Below are positions 56,701-64,000 of a stretch of DNA of 64,000 bases, piece by piece. The DNA is from Citrus sinensis (lineage: Eukaryota; Streptophyta; Magnoliopsida; Sapindales; Rutaceae): contig NC_068558.1 of the NCBI RefSeq assembly GCF_022201045.2, forward strand, positions 3,935,501 through 3,999,500, read 5' to 3'. The translations under genes and the position numbers were made by a program. The notes under the pieces are model-generated. The model ran no database searches and was not told the DNA's origin. It saw only the letters and a program-made list of their open reading frames with translations. Each line of letters begins with the position of its first letter. Within the stretch, counting starts at the first letter, position 1.

Positions 56701-59700
56701 AGAAGATCCACCAAACCTTAGGTCAAAAATAAGAAAATAACTCAATTACGCAACAATACATTGTCAGATTACTTTCTAACTTAATCTGATCTTATCATGT
56801 TAGCCATTTAGCAAATTCACCATGATTAGCAAGACTTTCACTAAAGATAAGACGTGATGTGCTATCTTGGCGCTAGAAACTGAAAAAAAAAAAAAAAAAA
56901 ACCCAACCTTAATTAGTTTCCAATAACCGAGGTCAAAATACTCCAAAACTAAGCTCCATTGACAAAATGATGTATCAAGATAATGTGACTTTACTACAGC
57001 TTAATATCTCAATATGCCAAGAACACTGGACGCTTGCAGATTTCTTAGTTCACACGACCAATGTAAACTTGCAAGATAAACGAGAATATAAGATCAATTA
57101 CTAAATAGTAATGAACTCACTCTTTGAGACCAAATCATGCCATGAGTATTGAAGAGATGGCAAGTCGATGATAACTTTGGTGGGCTCAACAAGAGGTTTG
57201 ATCTGCAACATTATAATGACAAATGTTAATAACATAAGAAATATGTCAACAAATTCCAAATGTTCCAATGATAAATTCACCTATTTGCCCTTCTATTACT
57301 TAAGCAATGACTCTCAAGAACACAAAGCAATACTTGCCTGGACAAAGTACGCAAATGTGAACTTGCAAATTAAGATCACCAACCAAAACAGCACATACCT
57401 GCAGAAAATTAAAACAGAACAATAAGTTGATGAAGGTATAACACCCGAAAAAGATAACTAGAGGCTTTTTAATGGTTCATTGCCACAAGATAAAAATCCA
57501 GTGGCATGTCATCTACTCATGAATCACATTCTCGAACAGTAACCGTAAACCACAGAAGCATGAGGAGTTACTATGGTTATATACTTTATATATCTAATGC
57601 TTTAGAAAACTAAGCCTTCTCTACGCAAATATTGACTCATCTAAGAGTGAAACGCAAGTCTCACAACTTGAAAAAGCACATACAGAAAAACATAAAAGTT
57701 AACAAGCATTGTAAATTCACATTTCAAATTTTATTTGCAGTTGATCATACGTCTCCCAGCAAACATAAATTATCCTTGTAAAAGCAAAAACACCTATACA
57801 AGTTCTTTTAGGTGAAAGCAACGGCACATACATCTCCAGAAAAATCCACAGAGACAACAGAAGAATAACTATCGTCCAAACTCCAAATTGAATAACAATT
57901 AGAGAAGTCTAGACTCAGAAACCAACTGTAGCATGCAACCATAGAAAAATACCAGTTCTAACAGACATAACACAAACCTGCAGTAGTCACTAAATCTCTC
58001 AAAAAGACCTCTTCCAACATAATATCGCTCCTGAAATATGTAAGTAAATTTATAAGAACATATTGAAGAAATCCATATAAAAAATACTTGGCCATCTTCA
58101 CATGATGACATTAAACAGAAAAATACCTGATAAATCCATTTGAAAAATTGAAAGAAGGATTGATCGGACATCTCTGACAGTGTGTGGCATGCTTTACATT
58201 TAAGTAACAAAGCAAAAACCACACGGACAGCAGCATAAATGCCCAATGTAAGTATATATATCCGAAAATATTTTGAATTGGAGTTCCGCTGATTCTGTTC
58301 CTCCAGAACCTTTCTGCAATCAAAAACAAAAAAATAAAAAGGGGCCGAGAACAAAATATGAACATATATTATGACAATATGAAGTCATACCTCAGACAAC
58401 TAACAAAAGTATGTTATAGAAATGAACAGCTAAGACTCACATGTAAACATATGTTACAAACACAGAGGCCAAGCCACACCAGAAAAACCTAATAACTAGC
58501 CTTGAGATAGCCATGCCTCTTGCTGTGGAGTAAGCCCCGAACATAAGCAATACATCTAAACAACCTACATAAGCAATAAATGATTAACATTAATGAACAG
58601 TGAACTAAAAAATAAAAAACCTAAAAGAAGGAACTGAGATCCGCCATAACTGAATAGCAATGTCAAAAAGTAGATAGCATACTCTCTATGAAGTTCATGA
58701 TAACAAATGTTGGCCCAATGCTAAGTATTGTCTTAAAAGTTTTCAAATTGATTTTCTCTTTCCTGAAGGCTAGTATTGTCAAAGCCTGAAGGCAAAAGAA
58801 ACAAATACGAACAAATGATTTTAAGTTGATCAAGCCACGTCAAAAGCAATACAGAGTTCATCTGGAAGGATAAAAATAACCTGAAACATCACAAACAAAA
58901 AGATCCAAAGACGATGAAAGCTTCGATACAAGTGGAGAAATGTACGATGCTCAACGAAAGTGCTTTTTCCAGTCTGCCAAAGCACATGAGAAGATAAGAG
59001 ACATTGCTCAAAACCGACGTTTCAACATAAAAACACAGGTAGAGACAACAACCATGAACCAAAAGCTGCTGGCAGCGAGAATCAGCAAAGCCTAATCATT
59101 CCTCACACACCTTAACTAGAACTTTACAATAATACTAAAACTCATAAGCAACAAACTTATATGCTAGCTTCAGCCAATTACAATGCGAACCACCATTTAC
59201 AGATCACCAAAGGACCACCGAGGCACTAAACATAGTCATCTAACTATCAAATTAATAACAAAACTAGAAGAAAATCAACATATGGTTAGAAATCCTAATC
59301 GTTTGTACAGCTACACAATAACTAGGTGAAAATAAAGATCTCCTCGTGATTTATACATTTATATAATAATAGATGAAACAAAATTTGATTTAAATAGTAA
59401 AAATACTTTATGGCATGCATGAAAATGGGTGGGATACTGCTGATGCTAATAGAGGATCCGGTAGATGTCCTTGGGTGAATATAACGAAGGGTAGAGCTGG
59501 TTTTTTGCCAAATATGACATTAGTTACTGGCAGTGGACAGAAAATTAGATTCTGGAAGGATGTTTGGGTGGTAGAGAGGACGCTTAGGGAGTCTTTTCCT
59601 CGGCTGTATAGTCTTTTTAGGTCATAATTATTCTACAACTAATATGGTGAGGTTTTCATCAATGCAGAGCAGTTGCAACTTTAGATTCTTTAGAAATTTA

Positions 59701-62700
59701 AATGACAGAGAGCTTCAACACTGTTCTGACTTGCTTGGGACTTTAAAGGGAGATCATATTGAAAGCATAAAAGAAGACAAGAGAGATTGGACTATAGAAA
59801 AATCAGGGATCTTTTTACCAAAGGGTACTTTTTCATTCTTATAGATTATTCTGCCCCTACTTTTTTGCCCCCAAACAAAAATCTGATTCGGAAAGCTAAA
59901 GTTCCCTCAAAGGTGAAGATGATGGCGTGGGCTGTTGCTCAGCAGAAGATTAATACCAATGATGTAATTCAAAAGAGAAGATCAAGTATGGCCTTATCTC
60001 CAGATTGGTGCGTCTTGTGTAAAAATGCTTCGGAAAGTATTAACTATTTAATTCTTCACCGCCCAGCTGCTTTCTTCTTATGCTCCAAGTTGGTTGGGAC
60101 TTTTAATTTGAGTTGGGCAGCACCTGCAACAAGCTTTTCTGTTCTCTTGGAAAAAATTTTGAGACTTAAAAGGTAGGGTTAAGGATTCTGTCTTATGGGA
60201 TTCCGCACGGCTCCTACGGATTGAAAGAAACTTAAGAATTTTTTAGAACAAAGTGATGGAGGATTACATGTTTCTTTGGAACAGATTTAAATTCTGGGCT
60301 TCTCTGTGGGCTTCTATCTCTACAGAGTTTAAAGATTTGCCTTTCTTCTTTATTTTGATTAATTGGAAAGCAGCTATTATGTAATTGCATTAGTTAGAAT
60401 TTTTTATCTTATAGGATAAACAGATCTTGGGCTTGGCGATTTTTGACTTTTGTCTTATGGAATTCTTGTCCCTCCTCTATGTACATTTCCTATATCTAAT
60501 ACTTATTTTGTTTCTGAGCAAAAAGAAAAAATAGTAACAATACAAATTTTCAATTCAAGTTCATTCTCTTTAAACAACTCACATTACCTTCTCTATACTT
60601 AATTCAGCAACAACTGTCCCTAACCTTAATTATGAGGACGCAACTTGAACTCCCATGCAAGACCTTTCCTAATAAATAAGGAAACCATTAAGCCAACCAC
60701 CACTGAGGTCTACCATATTTCATGCCAATGTCCTCATGTAAAATTTTGAGAAGAATTAAACATCATACCCTAAAGAATAAATTTTAAGAAGAAAAATTCC
60801 CATACGTCTCGCATAACATTAAAACAAAAGTTAAAATGACATAAGAAGACAAAAATTTAATAAATTTCGGGCAGAGGTCAACAGTGAAACTAACCCTCTT
60901 CCTCTTCTTAGGCTTAAATAGAAATGGTGATTCTTCCCTCATAGGCCATTTTAACTCAAAACAAGCAGGCGACCTGGATATATAACAAATCAGAATACAA
61001 ATAAAACAACGCAGTAATCCTGAAAATTTCAAACTTTTAATAAACAGACCAAAAATATTCATTGAAGTCATCATAATTCCGCCACGAAGAATGTGAAGCT
61101 TTTCCATTGTTGTTTCTTGCAGCTTCCTGCAAATATCCACATAATCAGAAATAATTACTTACTAGACTGAAGAGTGTATATATCAGATAAAAATCAGTAA
61201 AAATAAAATGGGATACAACACTTGGTCTAATCAAATTGTTGCAGAAATCCAGAAACATTATCATATATAAAAAATGCAGAACAATAGCAGCTACAGAATT
61301 TTCAAAAGTGGATCACTTTTTTTTATAAGAAACTCAAAGAATGTATTAATGAAGCAGATATAAAAACAGATAGTGGACCAGCTGTCCACTCAGGAAAGAA
61401 AGACAAACACTATTTATGCTATACAAAAGTATACCCAATCACCCCTATACAATGCTAGAATCAGTTATAACTCTTATCTCAAAAACCTGTCATGGTTTAG
61501 GTACATAGAGAAAAAAGGAAGAATCTTGAAACTCCTTAGAAACTGAAGCACAAAGTGAAGCAATAAGAGAAAAGAATCACAAGAACCTGGAATGACCCAC
61601 AAAAAATTCGCTTCTTTGCACGAAGCCACAAAACAATGAAGAGAAAGATGATAAAAGTTGAATTGAAAATCCTGCCATTCTCTAGCAGATCACACATCAA
61701 GAAGGAGAGAAAAAATTAGGAAATTTTCTTTGCATCACTTCTCCAAGATTTAATTTGCCTTGTGCCAAGGCCCACAAGAAGACTTGAATTTTAGTGGAGA
61801 TGCTAGCCTTCCAAATCATTTTGAAGGGTGAAAACTCTGCAGCAGAATCATCATTGCACAGCATCTCAAAATATGACATGCACGTATATTCCTGAGGCTT
61901 CCAGCTTTTGTTTCCTCGTCTTCCTCCAATTCATCAATACTGATATTTTCAATACCCCACATTAGCATTGCAAGTTCTTCAACCGCTCTATCATTCAAAT
62001 TTCTTTGAAAATTGAACTTCCAATTCCAATTAATAGTGGAGAGAAGGCCATGCTAGAGAAAATCGAGATATTCCAAGAAAGGCATAACCTAAACAAGTGG
62101 GGGAATTTCTCACACAACAAAACATCACGCCTCCGTCTATCCTCCTAGAAACGAATAGCCTTCCGATTACCCACTTCTAAGGCAACTAGGAGAAGTGGGG
62201 TACTTTTTAGCCATAGCTTATTAGCTTTCCAGGGGCTTCTATTGGACCCATTCCTAACCATGTTTGCATCCCATCCATTTGGATGAATTCATAGTTACTG
62301 CGAACAACCGAAAGCCAAAGAGAGGTCCTCTCCAAGGGAAACCTCCATAACCATTTAGCTAAGGGAGCTCTATTTTTCTTTTCCACATAGCCTATTCCTA
62401 AATCACCTCTAGTTTTAGGCCTTGCAACCTTATCCCACTTCAAAAAGGGTTCAATTAACATTTCAATTTGATGGCAGATCATTGCAATTACTTCACGAAT
62501 ATCAGATCGTCTTTTAATCACTATGGACAGCTAAGAATGTTTTACATAACGTGAAACGAGGATTAAATAGGATAAAACAAAATTCAACGGACCATGTAAA
62601 TGCTTCATGGCAACCAAATTTTATTTGAAACAAATCTCTGAAAGATAAACTCTTAACATAGGACCTTATAGAGGCAAAGACTTATGATGCAGAACCAATG

Positions 62701-63704
62701 GTAAAAAAGAACGGCAAAAATCTAGAGAGAAAAGGGAGAATTAAAATGGTATCCACCCCCAATAATTAGCACAAATCTAAATAAAACCTACTCAAATGAA
62801 ATTAGGAAATAATAAAAATAATTGATTAAGTAAATAACCCTATCTAGTCCTACATCTATTTATCTCCAGGTGATTCAAGGTTCAGACCGTAAAGTGTAGC
62901 CGGGTGTGCTGTAAACATGGAATACCTAGCTCAAGATGAGTTGAACCGCGTTGCACAATTTTATATCAAGACAGAAATAAAAAAACTAGTAGCTGAAAGA
63001 GTAGTTAAGAATAAAACCATTTCAGACTTTTAAATACGACTATATTTCACATTTGAGGACAATATGAGGGGTAATAAAAAGAAAGAGAGCAACATCCTCT
63101 GGCATAAATGTAATTAAGCAATGAACAGGTAGCAACTAATTTCTTCAAAAGATTTAATCTTAAATTTAGCTTAATATTACAAAATATTATCAATATCCAA
63201 ACCATAATTAACTTTGTTGCTACACCAACTTTCCTCGGCAGCCTAAACAATTGAAAAGCAATCACCAACAAGAAAATACATCTTCAATGGACATGCAAGC
63301 TTTAACTAATTTCATAGGAAACAAAGAACATTTTCTAAAAGATGGGATATACAAAGCAGTGAACAAGATGTCTGAAAACAGAGGCACCCTGAAACACCAT
63401 CAGAATGATACATACACTTAATATATTAAGAAGCAGTAAAAAATCATCTGAACATGGAAGCTCAAATTGATTAAAATATAGACTAAAGCGAACTTTTGCA
63501 AACAAAAGAATAAATTGAAATAAAATTCATAAAGAGCATATTAATTATTGTTACGAGGGGGGAAAAACAACCGACCAATGCCATTGTTTCATAGATAGGA
63601 CGGATTATTTTGTCAAGGAAGGACACAGAACCATCTTCAGTTATGCAGCTGGGAGCAGGATTGGCCTCTCCATGGTCCAATATTGCATCCAACTCTTTTG
63701 CCAT
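41781..63704 (-). CDS. GSL10: Callose synthase, CalS9/GSL10-like (5' end outside window)
   Basis: I traced 42 phase-consistent exons (1526 codons plus stop), 5' to 3': 63704-63576, 61126-61050, 60973-60895, 58973-58881, 58785-58683, 58564-58441, 58313-58127, 58030-57978, 57398-57338, 57202-57121, 55577-55528, 55329-55243, 55130-55045, 54855-54828, 53617-53520, 53388-53307, 53208-53048, 52896-52776, 51937-51840, 51747-51657, 51573-51413, 51321-51212, 50637-50503, 50413-50345, 50257-50086, 49985-49868, 49634-49515, 48941-48826, 48737-48654, 47242-47130, 46956-46904, 46805-46629, 46524-46477, 45427-45269, 45045-44932, 44816-44728, 44641-44483, 44266-44164, 43402-43283, 42907-42857, 42747-42565, 42017-41781. 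GT48 plasma-membrane 1,3-beta-glucan synthase: N-terminal membrane block ([12 protein letters not shown]), cytosolic glucan-synthase region ([39 protein letters not shown]), C-terminal membrane block, ending [16 protein letters not shown] plus a short tail. This ending and many-exon structure favour CalS9/GSL10, needed for pollen development. Roughly 370 N-terminal codons are missing off the right edge. No break was seen. Confidence 0.88.
45224..45245. repeat. 22-G homopolymer in a callose synthase intron
   Basis: An uninterrupted run of about 22 guanines lies 24 bp beyond the donor of the exon at 45427-45269. Length is error-prone in any sequencing method. Shorter G and C runs occur at 42124-42136, 48221-48231 and 49727-49738. 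Confidence 0.85.
47488..47856 (+). mobile_element. TRIM retroelement, 369 bp, two ~130-bp LTRs
   Basis: Direct terminal repeats at 47488-47618 and 47727-47856 both start TGTTGA and end AACA, sharing TTAGTAAA, GGAGATAC, GGTCACTTTA-like and GTTTTTTGGGCTGGAT-like blocks with about 75-80% visual similarity. Immediately after LTR1 comes TTGCTATCAGAGC, a near match to the initiator-tRNA-Met primer-binding site TGGTATCAGAGC. A purine-rich GGAAAGTGGGAT precedes LTR2. There is no coding region, so it fits a terminal-repeat retrotransposon in miniature. Flanks TTTTC and TCTTC may be a decayed 5-bp duplication. It sits in a callose synthase intron, antisense to the gene. Confidence 0.8.
50678..50744. 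repeat. ACT and GAA microsatellites
   Basis: A (TAC/ACT)n tract at 50678-50712 is followed by a (GAA)n tract at 50724-50744, within a callose synthase intron. Confidence 0.85.
53726..53905 (+). mobile_element. tRNA-derived SINE
   Basis: TGGCTGAGTGG (53742-53752) matches the RNA polymerase III A box, and ATTCGAACC (53786-53794) the core of the B box, at tRNA-like spacing (~34 bp between boxes). A short body follows, then an A-rich tail (AAAAAATTAAAAAAAAGG and beyond). The anticodon arm does not fold well, so it is not a functional tRNA. Ends are approximate. It lies in a callose synthase intron, antisense to the gene. Confidence 0.65.
54071..54272. mobile_element. 202-bp Mutator-type MITE
   Basis: Terminal inverted repeats of about 50 bp: GAGTAATGATACAGCCACAA at the left matches the reverse complement of TTGTGGCTGTATCATTACTC at the right, continuing through ACTCTTGTACAAACTTATTT. 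The 9-bp TAATCACAA flanks both ends (54062-54070 and 54273-54281). Arms are nearly identical, suggesting recent insertion. It lies in the callose synthase intron between exons 53617-53520 and 54855-54828. Confidence 0.85.
59407..60528 (+). mobile_element. 5'-truncated LINE fragment
   Basis: Translations in two or three shifting frames show the C-terminal part of plant L1-type ORF2: [15 protein letters not shown], then the zf-RVT region ([35 protein letters not shown]). Stops and frameshifts make it dead. It ends with an A-rich tail (TTTCTGAGCAAAAAGAAAAA). Flanking 15-mers AAATAGTAAAAATAC (59392-59406) and AAATAGTAACAATAC (60529-60543) differ at one base and look like the target-site duplication. 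It is inserted antisense in the callose synthase intron 58974-60894. Confidence 0.8.
61317..62521 (-). mobile_element. Second truncated LINE fragment
   Basis: On the minus strand, 62521-62207 encodes L1 ORF2-like sequence ([43 protein letters not shown]). Farther on, 61879-61697 encodes zf-RVT-like sequence ([30 protein letters not shown]). Frames are interrupted. The element ends near 61317 with a TTTCTTATAAAAAAAA tail. It lies in the callose synthase intron 61127-63575 in the same orientation as the gene. Confidence 0.75.
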
Positions 63705-64000
63705 CTGCAAAAGCCACAATCTCTATTGTGTTAATTTACAAATTAAGCTCAAATAAATAAATAAATTGGTTAATTTAAACTTCAGAGCAACCTTTTGCTT
63801 CTATTACATGTAAAACTAAAAGGCCAAGATGCTTGTGATAACGCAGAAAATGCCAGATTCAAGGCAGAAGATTTTGGAGTATAAAGAATGGTTTAGATGC
63901 TGCCATAGGGGGTGTTGGGAGGTGGGGGTGCATAGGAGAAGGGAATGGCAGGAAATCTAGCATCTCAGCTAGTAGCCTCTTTAGTGAGTAAACTTCCTAA
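63705..64000 (-). other. Callose synthase intron running off the window
   Basis: Upstream (minus strand) of the exon starting at 63704 I found no further exon before the right edge. The upstream exons of the gene lie outside. Confidence 0.6.

Overview
This is a plant nuclear window. It shows spliced genes with AT-rich introns, chloroplast-targeted precursors, a REF6-type histone demethylase and a callose synthase, set among plant MITEs, Mutator-like foldback elements, LINEs, a SINE and a TRIM. Protein resemblance points to a eudicot, probably a rosid. I suspect Citrus or a relative but cannot prove it from this sequence.

Layout. Positions 1-6.5 kb: small transposons, a frameshifted psbY-type gene (PSII Y polyprotein) 132 bp behind a foldback transposon, and a decayed retroelement gag-like fragment. 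6.7-7.5 kb: an intronless membrane-anchored methyltransferase-like gene. 9.3-13.3 kb (minus): an eight-exon chloroplast CbbY-type HAD phosphatase. 13.9-18.7 kb: a cluster of five inverted-repeat transposons, three of them Mutator-like or candidates for it. 19.3-22.8 kb (plus): a nine-exon AP endonuclease (APE1L). 24.6-32.9 kb (plus): REF6, with JmjN, JmjC, a 13-unit repeat array and four C2H2 fingers. 34.2-37.3 kb (plus): a five-finger CCCH protein. 38.3-40.8 kb (minus): a small RIN4/NOI-like gene with a frameshift. 41.8 kb to the right edge (minus): 42 exons of a callose synthase closest to CalS9/GSL10, whose 5' end lies beyond the window and whose introns hold two LINE fragments, a SINE, a TRIM and a Mutator-like MITE.

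The run CbbY, APE1L, REF6, CCCH, NOI matches, as I recall it, the consecutive Arabidopsis loci At3g48420, At3g48425, At3g48430, At3g48440 and At3g48450. This supports orthology of the block. These genes do not form one pathway: they cover chloroplast sugar-phosphate clean-up, DNA repair, H3K27 demethylation, RNA binding and immune/membrane signalling.

The most unusual features are the REF6 repeat array (about 410 residues of alternating basic and acidic 31-residue units), two genes with small coding indels (psbY-like and NOI), and the dense set of foldback transposons with intact target-site duplications. I saw no CRISPR, rRNA or intact tRNA genes. Exon boundaries were read by eye from splice signals, phase and remembered family sequence; no alignment was run.
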